A program made the translations under genes and the position numbers. The notes beneath the pieces were generated by a model, which was not told the origin of the DNA, did not search any database, and saw only the letters and a program-made list of their open reading frames with translations. A stretch of DNA of 64,000 nt from Planctellipticum variicoloris (lineage in GTDB: Bacteria; Planctomycetota; Planctomycetia; Planctomycetales; Planctomycetaceae): contig NZ_CP130886.1 of the NCBI RefSeq assembly GCF_030622045.1, forward strand, positions 5,712,001 to 5,776,000, read 5' to 3'. The stretch's first letter is position 1. Each line of letters begins with the position of its first letter. Of this stretch, positions 36,160-45,400 are shown piece after piece.

Positions 36160-37560
36160 TCAGGCGAGGATCTCGCTGAGAACTCGGCCGCGGCTGAGGG
36201 GCAGCGGACGTCCGAAGGGATCGTGGTACTCGGTTCCGGGAGGCAGTCCCAGACACTGAAAGATTGTGGCGGTGATGTCTTCGGGTCGTACGAGCCCGGA
36301 CTTGGGAAAGGCGCCGATTTCGTCGGATTCGCCGTGAACGACGCCGCCACGGATGCCCCCGCCGGCAAGAGCGACGGAGAAGACCGAGCCCCAGTGATCG
36401 CGGCCGCCGCGGGCGTTCATACGGGGCGTCCGGCCGAATTCGGTCAGACAGACGACCAGCGTTTCATCGAGAATGCCGCGCTGCGACAGGTCGTCGAGCA
36501 ACGCCGAGAACGCCTGGTCCATCGGGGGACAGAGGACATTCTTCAGTCGGTTGGCTTCGCCGGCGTGGGAATCCCAGCAGGGGGCGTCGGAGGGCTCGTC
36601 GGGGCCGCGATACCAGTTGACCTGGACCAGGCGGACGCCGGCCTCGATAAGCCGGCGAGCCAGCAACGTGCTCTGGCCGAACTCGCTCATTCCGTATTGC
36701 TCGCGGACCTGGGGCGTCTCCAGATCGAGGCGGAATGCGCTGCGGGAACGTTGCGTCGCCAGCAGATTGAAGGCCCGGCCGGACAATTCGCTGTAGCGTG
36801 CGGCGAGGCCGGCCCGTTCGACCTGCTCGAACCGCTGGTTGACACTTTCCAGGAGCGAGCCCCGGCGGAGCAGGCGGTCGGAGGTGATTTCGACCGGGAG
36901 GCTGAATTCGGGAATCCGGAAATCCGGGTCAGCCGGTCGGCAGCGGAAGAGCCAGGGATCGGCCGAAGGCCCCAGGAAACCGCCGTCCTGTCCGGGCCAG
37001 ACCGAGTTGTCCGTATTGAAGATGTGGCACGGCAGGCGGACGCAGCCGGGGAGATCGCCGCGCGGCGGAGCGGCCTGCTGAACGAGCGTGCCGAGAAACG
37101 GCCAGTCGTTCGGAGCGCCGGGGTTGGCGTTTTCCGCATTCATGGGAACGTGCGGATGCCCCGTGAGCATGTAGTAGCCGCTGGACGAATGGGCGTTGTC
37201 GGTCGTCGAAACGGCCCGCAGAACGGCCAGGTGGTCGGCGCGTTGGGCCAGCCCCGGCAGCAGCTCGCTGTAATATGTGCCGGGGACGGCGGCTGCAATC
37301 GGGGAGAAGATGCCGCGGATTTCCGGCGGGGCTTCGGGCTTGGGGTCGAAGGTCGAATGCTGTGGGGAGCCCCCCATCAGGAAGAGGACGATGCAGGACT
37401 TTGCGGAGCGGGGAGCCGACTCGGTGGTTTTGGCGAGGGCTTCCCGGGCCAGCAGTTGCGGCAGCGACAGCCCGAGTGCGCCGAGACCGCCAGCCTGGAG
37501 CACGTCCCGGCGAGTGAGGCCGTCGCACAGTCGGGGGCCGCGGTCGCGGAGAGTCAGCAT
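36160..37560 (-). CDS. DUF1501 protein, second copy
   Basis: 466 residues. The Tat signal is TRRDVLQAGGLGALGLSLP. The DUF1501 body shows SCIVLFLMGGSPQHSTFDPK, DNAHSSSGYYMLTGHPH, LLARRLIEAGVRLVQVNWY, LVVCLTEFGRTPRMN, RDHWGSVFSVALAGGGIRGG and GLPPGTEYHDPFGRPLPL. It diverges strongly from the copy at 27388 (different catalytic-like loops), so it is not a recent duplicate. No PSD1 partner is adjacent, which is unusual. A TAGACT box lies 45 bp upstream. Confidence 0.93.
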   Translation of the reverse strand: MLTLRDRGPRLCDGLTRRDVLQAGGLGALGLSLPQLLAREALAKTTESAPRSAKSCIVLFLMGGSPQHSTFDPKPEAPPEIRGIFSPIAAAVPGTYYSELLPGLAQRADHLAVLRAVSTTDNAHSSSGYYMLTGHPHVPMNAENANPGAPNDWPFLGTLVQQAAPPRGDLPGCVRLPCHIFNTDNSVWPGQDGGFLGPSADPWLFRCRPADPDFRIPEFSLPVEITSDRLLRRGSLLESVNQRFEQVERAGLAARYSELSGRAFNLLATQRSRSAFRLDLETPQVREQYGMSEFGQSTLLARRLIEAGVRLVQVNWYRGPDEPSDAPCWDSHAGEANRLKNVLCPPMDQAFSALLDDLSQRGILDETLVVCLTEFGRTPRMNARGGRDHWGSVFSVALAGGGIRGGVVHGESDEIGAFPKSGLVRPEDITATIFQCLGLPPGTEYHDPFGRPLPLSRGRVLSEILA

Positions 37561-37605
37561 AGGAACGACGCCCGGTCTCGTAAGCGAATTTTGATGCGTT
37601 ACTGA

Positions 37606-37611
37606 AGTCTA
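37606..37611 (-). promoter_or_regulatory. Possible promoter: GTCCGCTAGACTT box
   Basis: TAGACT lies inside GTCCGCTAGACTT, 45 bp upstream of the DUF1501 start, with TTTTCC further out. The same 13-mer occurs upstream of the large membrane protein gene (60700-60705). Confidence 0.4.
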
Positions 37612-37647
37612 GCGGACGAATGGGGGTGGGAAAAGGGGAATGCCAAA

Positions 37648-37676
37648 GGGCCGGCGGAAACAGGTTCCGCCGGCCC
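37648..37676 (-). terminator. Terminator of small secreted protein gene
   Basis: 12-bp perfect arms GGGCCGGCGGAA / TTCCGCCGGCCC, about 37 bp past the stop at 37713. The T-rich tail is weak. Confidence 0.7.
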
Positions 37677-37712
37677 ATAAAAGTGTTGGCTGGTCTGTCG
37701 GTTCCGATCGTC

Positions 37713-37961
37713 TTAGCGTCCGAAGAACATCTGGCGGAGGCGTTCGTTCTTGCGGCGCTCCATTTCCATGAGCCGTTGGAAGAAGCCCTGGGACTGGACT
37801 TCCTGCGGCTGCACGGCGGCCTGCTGCGGGCTGTACTGCGGTGCAACGGGCTGTTGCTGAGAGGTGGCCTGGCGGCTCGCTCGCGCCCGGAGGCCGGCTT
37901 CGCACAGGGTCGTGCTGGCCAGCACGACGGTTGCTGTCAGGGCAAGAGTCACATGCTTCAT
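37713..37961 (-). CDS. Small secreted protein, Gln-rich
   Basis: 82 residues. The signal peptide is MKHVTLALTATVVLASTTLC. The mature part is Gln-rich (ATSQQQPVAPQYSPQQAAVQ) and ends in a charged helix, FFQRLMEMERRKNERLRQMF. No family recognised. ATG at 37961 was chosen because the signal peptide begins there; the frame upstream is not protein-like. It has its own terminator, so it is a single-gene unit. Confidence 0.78.
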   Translation of the reverse strand: MKHVTLALTATVVLASTTLCEAGLRARASRQATSQQQPVAPQYSPQQAAVQPQEVQSQGFFQRLMEMERRKNERLRQMFFGR

Positions 37962-38505
37962 GTCGTTTGCTCCATTTCGAGTCAGGAAACTGCGGGACTG
38001 CAGGGGACAAGTCCCGGGTGTGTGAGGAAAGTCTACCCGCTGCCAACTGACTCGCCGCGACAATCTGTGGCTGTTCCCCGAAAACGTGGCCGGCACACTG
38101 CGGCCTCTACGCGACGCGCCGAAGTTGTGCGGCCTGCGGTCGGATCGAGATTGATTCAAGCTGGGCGATTTCAGCCCTGAGGGGAGGGCCATGATCGGCG
38201 ATCACGAAGTGCGCCGCGGGGCGAAGAGTTTTCGCAGCCGATACGGTCGGCAGCTCGGAACGATTCCGCAGACTCAGCCAGCGGGCCGCAACCGAGCCAG
38301 ACGTTCTGTCAGGCGCGGTATGAGCCGCGTGGTCGCTGCGGCACTTGCGACAATCGGGAGAAATCGCCGGGGCCGAGTCTGTCGGGATCCAGACCATTTT
38401 GCGCGAACGTGACGCTCCCGTCCCGCCGGCCGATCGGTTATAGTCGTTCGGTTGCGCGCTCGTGCGAGTGCATCCCTGGTTGGCTTCTTGCAGAAAGCGT
38501 TTTCC
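37962..38505. other. Intergenic region upstream of purA
   Basis: No convincing gene in about 540 bp. Short arginine-rich frames are composition artefacts. It should hold divergent promoters for the small secreted protein and purA. Confidence 0.45.
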
Positions 38506-39789
38506 GTGTCAGTGACTGCCGTCGTCGGGCTCCAGTGGGGTGATGAAGCCAAGGGCAAGATTGTCGACCTTCTTACGGACGAGCACCAGATTGCCGTCCG
38601 CTATCAGGGAGGGAACAACGCCGGCCACACCGTCAAGTTCGAGGGGCAGACCTACAAACTGTCGCTGCTGCCGACCGGCATTCTCCGGCCGGGCGTGACC
38701 GCCGTGATCGGCAACGGCGTGGTGGTCAATCCGGAAGCGCTGCTCAAGGAGATGCAGGGGCTGACCGATCGGGGCCTGCCGGTTTCCGGGGACAACCTGC
38801 TGGTCAGCGACCGGGCGCACGTCATTCTGCCCTATCACATGGCCGAAGAGGCTGTGCTGGAGAAGAGCCGGAAGGGCGAGGCGATCGGCACGACGATGCG
38901 CGGGATCGGGACCTGCTACAGGGACAAGGCGGGGCGGACGCACGCGATCCGCGTTGGCGACCTGTACCGGCGGGAGACGCTCAAGTCCCGGCTGGCGGAA
39001 ATCGTCTCCCAGAAGAACACCGTGATTCAGGCGTTTGATCCGTCGGCGACGCCGCTGAATTCCGACGAGATCTACGCCAATGCGATCGCCGCGGCGGACA
39101 GGCTCCGTCCGCACGTCGTCGACACGACCGCCTGGCTGCACAAAGCGCTGGCGGCGAACAAGAACATTCTGTTCGAAGGAGCTCAGGGGAGCCTGCTGGA
39201 TATCGATCACGGCACGTTCCCGTACGTGACATCTTCGAACAGCTCTGCCGCCGGGATTCACTCCGGCAGCGGCGTCCCCGAGCGGGCGATCGGCCGGATG
39301 ATCGGCGTCGTGAAGGCGTATACGACGCGCGTCGGCGGCGGTCCCTTCCCGACCGAACTGGACGACCCCATCGGCCAGCACATTCGCGACGTCGGCCACG
39401 AATACGGCACGGTGACCGGCCGGCCGCGACGCTGCGGCTGGTTCGATGCGGTCGCGTGCGGCTACGGGGCACGGATCAGCGGCGTCGACCAGATTTCGGT
39501 CATGCTGCTGGATGTGCTCGCGCAGCTCGACGAGCTGAAGATCTGCGAGGCCTACGAGATCCGGGGCGAACGGACGACCGATTTTCCCAGCCACGTGGAC
39601 GATCTGGAGGCCGCGAAGCCCGTTTATCGGACGGTCCCCGGCTGGAAGCAGGACATTACCGGCGCCCGCAAGCTGTCGGACCTGCCGACCGGGGCTCGCC
39701 AGTATGTCGATACGGTTTCCGAACTGATCGGCAAGCCGGTGGCTTTCATCTCAATCGGCCCGGATCGCGAACAGACGATTGTGCTGTAG
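38506..39789 (+). CDS. purA: Adenylosuccinate synthetase
   Basis: Makes adenylosuccinate from IMP and aspartate with GTP, the first committed step to AMP. 427 residues, normal length. The GTP-binding start is [17 protein letters not shown], with GGNNAGHTV next. The IMP loop is [17 protein letters not shown], then [20 protein letters not shown] and [22 protein letters not shown] at 38506 puts the first conserved residues at the usual distance. The same frame is open upstream to 38452, but that part is not conserved in type. Confidence 0.96.
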   Translation: MSVTAVVGLQWGDEAKGKIVDLLTDEHQIAVRYQGGNNAGHTVKFEGQTYKLSLLPTGILRPGVTAVIGNGVVVNPEALLKEMQGLTDRGLPVSGDNLLVSDRAHVILPYHMAEEAVLEKSRKGEAIGTTMRGIGTCYRDKAGRTHAIRVGDLYRRETLKSRLAEIVSQKNTVIQAFDPSATPLNSDEIYANAIAAADRLRPHVVDTTAWLHKALAANKNILFEGAQGSLLDIDHGTFPYVTSSNSSAAGIHSGSGVPERAIGRMIGVVKAYTTRVGGGPFPTELDDPIGQHIRDVGHEYGTVTGRPRRCGWFDAVACGYGARISGVDQISVMLLDVLAQLDELKICEAYEIRGERTTDFPSHVDDLEAAKPVYRTVPGWKQDITGARKLSDLPTGARQYVDTVSELIGKPVAFISIGPDREQTIVL

Positions 39790-39864
39790 GTGCGTTGATG
39801 GTTGATCGTTGATGGAAAGACGGGAGGAAGACTTCCGGTTATCTGACGATCAACGATGCCCCCC

Positions 39865-41874
39865 TTACTCCGCGGCTCCCGCGAGCTTGATGCGGCCGAT
39901 GCGGGCCAGGCGGTGATGGTGGACCGGGTGCGGGGCCGTGCGGAGCGAGACCGGGAGCCAGCAGGGGCGGGGGAGTTTTTCGTCGGTCGGCTCGACGATC
40001 GGCGGGAGCTTGAGTCCGGCGGGGATCGCCTGGTAGCGTTCGATGTCGACCGGGTGAAAGTAGAGCCGTTTTGAGGCGACCAGATCCTTGATCAGCTCGC
40101 ACAGGTCCTGGCTCATACCGGTCCAGAGGACGGTATTCGGGTTGCTGCGAAGGGCCAGGCCGAAATCGGCGGCGACGGGCATGTAGGGCTCCAGCGCCCG
40201 CTGCAGTTCGGGCAGCAGAGTTTCTCCGTTGCTGCGAACGAACTCGACAAGAGCCCCTTTGAGCTGACCGTGGACGGCGAGCTGGGCCCAGGGGGGCAGA
40301 TCCTTCGGCGCGACGGCTTCTTCGTCGTCGCCGAAGATCCGCTTTTCTTCGTCAAGCATTTCGGTGACGCGGCTGTCTGAGGTCGCCCGACGGCAACGGG
40401 CTTCCGCCCACTGCCGCAGCTCGAAGACCTTTTCTTCCATCGTGACCGACAGGGGCACGGTGCTGCGTCGCGCGCGTTCGAGGTCTTCCTGGGCGACCAC
40501 GCGGCCGTGGCCGAAGGCTTCGATGAGGGCGGTCACGACGATCTGTTCCAGTTCGGCGCCGCTGAAGCCTTCCGTCTGCTGGGCGAGGGCGGGCAGGTCG
40601 AACAGATCCGGCTTCCAACCCCGCTTGCTGAGGTGAATCTCCAGGATGTTGCGGCGTTCGTGATAGTTCGGCAGGTCGATGAAGAAGAGCTCGTCGAACC
40701 GGCCGCGCCGGAGGAGTTCGGGGGGAAGCTGGTGGACCGAGTTGGCCGTGGCGACGACGAACACCGGCTTGCTGATCTCGCTCATCCAGGTCAGGAAGCC
40801 GCCAATGAGCCGGGACATGGTGGCGTCGGCGCTCTGGTCCCCTTCGAGCCCTGCAAAGCCCTTTTCGAGTTCGTCGAGCCAGAGGACGATGGGAGCGATC
40901 GATTCGACGAGCGCCAGCACCTGGCGCAGGTTACGTTCGGACTCGCCCCGGCCGCTGCTGAGCAGATTGGCGATGTCGAGCCGGATCAGGGGAAAACTCA
41001 ACAACCGGGCCGTGGCGCGAGCGGTGAGGCTTTTGCCGCAGCCCTGGACGCCGAGGAGCATGACGCCTTTGGGGAGGGGGATTCCTTGTTCTCGGGCGCG
41101 AGGGGAATAGGCTTCGGACCTGCGTCGGAGCCAGTCTTTGAGCTGATCGAGGCCGCCGACGTCGGCGACTCCTTCGTCGAGATCGTAGAAGTCGAGCAGA
41201 TCCGACCCCGAAGCGAGCGCCCGCTTCTCGGCGATGAGCGTGGTGAAGACTTCCTCGTCAAGCACGGCTTTGCCCATCAGCGCCCGCCGCCAGGCCTTCC
41301 CCGCCTCGGCCACGGTCAGGCCCATCGCGGCCTTCAGAAGGCGATCTTCGTCGTCGGCTGACAGAAACAGCGGCGTTTCGACATCTTCGCCGAGCTGTGT
41401 GACGACGTCGTCGAGTTCGGCCTTCAGGTCTTCGTAGTCCGGCATCGGGAGGTCGATGCGGACGGACGCCTTTTCCAGGTCGGGGGGAACTGCGGCGACG
41501 GGGCTCATCAGCAGCAACGTCTGACGCGACGCTTCGAGCAGCGGGGCGAGGTCCCGAAGTTTGCGGAGCAGCTCGGGATCGTCGAGATAGGGTTGCAGGT
41601 CTTTCAGCAGAAAGACGTGATCGGGAGGGTAGCTTTCGAGACAGCGCAGCATTTCAATCGGCGTCAGCGGACCGGCGGACTCCGTGGAAGGGGGTGGTTC
41701 CAGTCCGCGGGTCACGGTCCAGGTGACCAGCCCGCGCTCGATTTCGAGCGACAGATCGGAAATCGCCCGCTCCCAGCGGTCTTCTTCGTGGGTCCGCAGG
41801 AACAGCAGCGGATACCCGGCGAGCAGACGGGCCTGCAGATCGGCGAGAGCAGTCGCGGTCGGCATGGGGGACAT
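39865..41874 (-). CDS. Ycf46-like AAA+ ATPase with C-terminal extension
   Basis: 669 residues, soluble. Residues 1-250 form the N-terminal region of Ycf46-type proteins (YPLLFLRTHEEDRWERAI, HVFLLKDLQPYLDDPELL). The AAA core follows: Walker A LLGVQGCGKSLTARA (about residue 280), Walker B APIVLWLDELEKGFAG, sensor FVVATANSVHQLPPELLRRGRFDE, then the lid. After about residue 545 comes an extension of roughly 120 residues (PWAQLAVHGQLKGALVEFVR, VLWTGMSQDLCELIKDLVAS), ending in a His/Arg-rich tail, not seen in the basic family. Cyanobacterial Ycf46 is linked to carbon uptake; the role here is unknown. It is the last of three genes on this strand, after fucU. Confidence 0.85.
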   Translation of the reverse strand: MSPMPTATALADLQARLLAGYPLLFLRTHEEDRWERAISDLSLEIERGLVTWTVTRGLEPPPSTESAGPLTPIEMLRCLESYPPDHVFLLKDLQPYLDDPELLRKLRDLAPLLEASRQTLLLMSPVAAVPPDLEKASVRIDLPMPDYEDLKAELDDVVTQLGEDVETPLFLSADDEDRLLKAAMGLTVAEAGKAWRRALMGKAVLDEEVFTTLIAEKRALASGSDLLDFYDLDEGVADVGGLDQLKDWLRRRSEAYSPRAREQGIPLPKGVMLLGVQGCGKSLTARATARLLSFPLIRLDIANLLSSGRGESERNLRQVLALVESIAPIVLWLDELEKGFAGLEGDQSADATMSRLIGGFLTWMSEISKPVFVVATANSVHQLPPELLRRGRFDELFFIDLPNYHERRNILEIHLSKRGWKPDLFDLPALAQQTEGFSGAELEQIVVTALIEAFGHGRVVAQEDLERARRSTVPLSVTMEEKVFELRQWAEARCRRATSDSRVTEMLDEEKRIFGDDEEAVAPKDLPPWAQLAVHGQLKGALVEFVRSNGETLLPELQRALEPYMPVAADFGLALRSNPNTVLWTGMSQDLCELIKDLVASKRLYFHPVDIERYQAIPAGLKLPPIVEPTDEKLPRPCWLPVSLRTAPHPVHHHRLARIGRIKLAGAAE

Positions 41875-41890
41875 CCGGGGGAATTACTAT

Positions 41891-41975
41891 TGGTCAGTTG
41901 TCAGTTGCGAAAAACAAACGCAGGCAGCGACTTCACCCCACTGACCACTGACCACGGGCCACTGACAACTGACCA
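41891..41975. repeat. Perfect CAGTTGTCAG inverted repeat
   Basis: 15-nt arms TGGTCAGTTGTCAGT (41891-41905) and ACTGACAACTGACCA (41961-41975), with more ACTGACCACTGACC words between. Same dispersed family as 10641, 13609 and 28876. It fills most of the gap between fucU and the AAA gene. Confidence 0.85.
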
Positions 41976-41981
41976 CTTCCG

Positions 41982-42419
41982 TCAGTCCGTCAGCGTGGCG
42001 ATGCCCTTTTTGATCAGGATGTTCGCGTAGATGGCGGTCTCGCCGGTGGCGACGATGGCGTAGGCCCGGCGGGCGAGGTCGTAGAAGGCGAAGCGATCGA
42101 CGGGGGTCAGCGGGATCGTCCGGCCCGTCGAGCGGCGAACGACGGCGCGGTAGTCGGACCAGATCGGCGGTTCGGGGGTCTGGGGATCGACGGGCTGCAT
42201 GACATTGATCGGGTCGGGGACGAAATCGTCGACCGGCAGCAGCCGCAGCACGGCTTCCAGGAGCTGCGGGGCGGCGATGCCGTCGGCGCGGACGATGCGC
42301 TGCGCATGGGAATCCGCCGGAAAATGAGCGTCGGCAAAGACGATCGTGTCGCCGTGGCCCATGCGCATCATCACGGCGAGCAGATCGGGTGAAATGACGG
42401 AGGGAATGTGGTTGAGCAT
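41982..42419 (-). CDS. FucU/RbsD family mutarotase
   Basis: 145 residues, family length. Enzymes of this family interconvert the anomers of fucose or ribose; which sugar applies here is not settled. Typical motifs are the start MLNHIPSVISPDLLAVMMRM with catalytic His in MGHGD, IVFADAHFPA, and the C-terminal FYDLARRAYAIVATGE followed by YANILIKKGI. No signal, so cytoplasmic. ATG at 42419 was chosen because the canonical N-terminus starts there. It lies 40 bp downstream of the PQQ gene and may be cotranscribed with it. Confidence 0.9.
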   Translation of the reverse strand: MLNHIPSVISPDLLAVMMRMGHGDTIVFADAHFPADSHAQRIVRADGIAAPQLLEAVLRLLPVDDFVPDPINVMQPVDPQTPEPPIWSDYRAVVRRSTGRTIPLTPVDRFAFYDLARRAYAIVATGETAIYANILIKKGIATLTD

Positions 42420-42459
42420 GGTGTCGCGCTGAGAGGAATCCAAATTCGGAGCGTCGAGA

Positions 42460-45400
42460 TCAGGGTTGGGGAGGTGCGGCGACTGCCTGGACGGCTGCGG
42501 CGTCAGCATCAGCGCCGGCATCGGGAACCAGGCGGATGCGATAGTTGTAAGACCGCAATTCGACGGACCGGCCTTGTGGCAGAACCTTCATGGAATGGAA
42601 GCCATTGAACATGGTCGGCAGGCTGGACTGATGCACGATGTCGCCGGTGGCTTTATCGACCGCCAGCAGATTGAGCAGCGTGTAATTCAGATTCTCTTTC
42701 GTCACCCAGCTTCTGGCGACGAACATCAGGACTGGCGAGGAGCGGAAGTGCTCGACCACCAGGTGCTGCTTCTTGACGTCGCGTTTCCAGAGGAGTTTGC
42801 CGGAGGCGCGGTCCCAGCAGACGACGACGCCGTGCATTTCGACGGAAGGGACGCTTTCGGAATAGTGATCGAACCGCCGGCCGTCGCCGCTGTTGATCAG
42901 CAGATAGAGTCGTTCTCCGTCCGCGAGAGCGTGGACTTCGGAGGCTTCCATCAGCGAGAACTTCACGCCTGCTTCAAAGGTCCGCATCGCCCCCGTCGCC
43001 ACATCGACGAGCTGCAGTTTGCCGCTGGACTGCGCAAAGACCGCTTCGTCGGGAGACAGCAGGCCCAACAGCCCCGGCCCATCGAACTTGCAGGACCAGC
43101 GATCTGCTCCGGTGATGGCATCGCGCAGTTGCAGAGTCGTCGTGGTGCTGGTCAGAAACGAGAACAGGCCGGGTTTCTGGCGGGAGCTCGACACGAGCAC
43201 CGCGTCTCCCTGAACGGCAATGGCCCGCTCCGCGAGATCGTCGGTCACGTCGTCCCAGTCGAGCGGCCGGCCGTCGCAGGCGCGCAGGACGGCGTTGATC
43301 CCGCCATCCAGGTCCATGACGACCAGGCGACTTGCGAGCGGCAGGACGACATCTTCGGGAGACAGACCGTGGTACTGCCAGAGTTCCTCGCCGGTCTCCG
43401 GGCTCAGAACCCGCAACGTCCGTCGGCTGGCAACGGCGACATAGTGCGCGGTCACGGCGGCCAGCGATCCCGATCGCAGGCCGCGTCCCAGCACGGGGGA
43501 GCCATATCCCCGCAGCTCCTCGGCCCGAACCAGCGGCGACAGCGGTTCCCGTTCCGCCGTCCGCCAATGCCCGGCATCCGCCTGTTCGGGGGAGACCGGT
43601 TGAGTCCAGAGGACTCGCTGTTCCAGCGGCGCAATGGCATGCAGGATTCCCTGATGGACCAGATACAACGTGCTGCCGCAGTACGCTGTCGTGATATAGC
43701 CGTCGCCCTGCTCGTGCGGGCCGCTGCGCAGCGGCGCGAGCCACAGCCGACGGCCGGTCTGACGCTCGGAGACGACCAGCCGTCGTTCCCCGGTCTGGAT
43801 CACCAGGTCCAGCGACTGCAGAGACGGCCACGCACTGTCGGTCGGAATTTCCTGCTCCGGCGTCGAGAATTCCACCATGCCCTGCTCGACCTTCAGCGCC
43901 GCCGGCTTCTCACCCGGTCGGGGAGGTTCCGCCGCAGCGGTCGGCGCGATCGTTTCGGCAACGGAGGCGACGGTCCGACCATCCGGCAGCAGTTCCGGAC
44001 CGAAGCGAGACGTCAGACGACGCGCCAGCAGCCGGGCGTCGTCAATGCGTCCGGCCGCTGCGCAACGCTGCGCCAGCTCCAGCAGACAACGGGCCGAGGA
44101 ATTCCGCGGAGACAGATCGATCACGGGCAGCAGTTCGAGTTCCGCTCCGGCCAGATGGCCTTGATCGGACAATTCGACGGCGTGATGCAGTGTGATCTCG
44201 ACAATCGCCGGGTGAAACGCCAGCAAGCGGCGCATCGCCTGTTGCGAGGCCGGATCGCGATCAGGCAAGTCCTTCAGCAGTTCCGCGACGAACTCGTCGA
44301 TCTTCGTCCGTTCCGATTCGACTGACGATTCCCACAGATCCTGGAGCCGGCCGCGATGCCAGGCGCCCGGCTGGACCTCGATCTTGCGGTTCTCGGTCCG
44401 GGTGCGGGGGACGCGACTCCCGTCACGCTCGGCATCGTGCCAGGCCCGCTCGAACGCTTCCACCGAGTTTCCGATCGCCTGCAGTCGGGTCACTTCAAGT
44501 TCGGCGAGGAGCGACCGGTTGGACTCCGTGGCGGCGAGCGTTCGCAATTCGGCCAACCAGGGCTCGGCTTGCCGGGGATCCTGGCGAACCAGTTGCTCCA
44601 GCGTTTCGAGCCCCAGTCCCCGCCAGCGCTGCCGATCGGCTGAGCTCAGTCCTTCCAGTTCAACGTCTTTGAGTTTCTGCCAGGCTTCGGCAAAATTCCG
44701 GCTCATGGCGAGCATTTCGCCTTCTCGCAACAGCGCCCAGGAGTCGCGGGGGTTCTTTTCGAGACGCTGCTGGACCTCGGCCAGCACGCCGCTCCGCAGA
44801 CCAAAACCGGTCGCGCCGGCACTCGACAGAGACACGAGCGTGCCGTCGTGCCAGACCAGGTTTCCCAGCGGAAACGCACTCGGACCGGTAAAGAATCGCC
44901 TCTGCGTGGCGCCGTCGTCGAGCTTGATCACGCGCAACTCGCCCGTCGTGAGAGGCAGATAATACTCTCCCGGGACGGCCAGACCGCGACCGGCCGGCGC
45001 CGGGCTGGTGGAGGATCGATCAACAGCCCCATCGGCATGGGCCGGATCGGGATTGAGCGAACCGGCCGGTTCGTCAACCTGAGACCTTCGAAACGACTTC
45101 CCATTGTCGTCCAGTTCCAGCGGCTGCAGCCAGAGATCGGCGCCGTCGGTCAGATTGACGGCCTTGATCTGGTGGCTGCCCACCAGGAGGACGCGCTTGT
45201 CGAAAACTCCCGCGAGATAGAGCATGTCGTCCTGGGGGACGCGCCATTGCACCTCGCCGGTCAGCAGGTCGCTGCAATGCAGCAACGGTTCTTCCGGAGC
45301 CGCATAGACAATTGAGCGTCCGGCGATGACCGGCGCGGAGGGTCCCCAGGTGGCGGCAAGGCTGCGTTGCGGGACAAGATTGCCGCCGTTCTCGCGGCTT

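Noticed and set aside
42466-44325. 619-residue open frame on the plus strand
   Set aside because: Antisense to the PQQ propeller gene; no motif.
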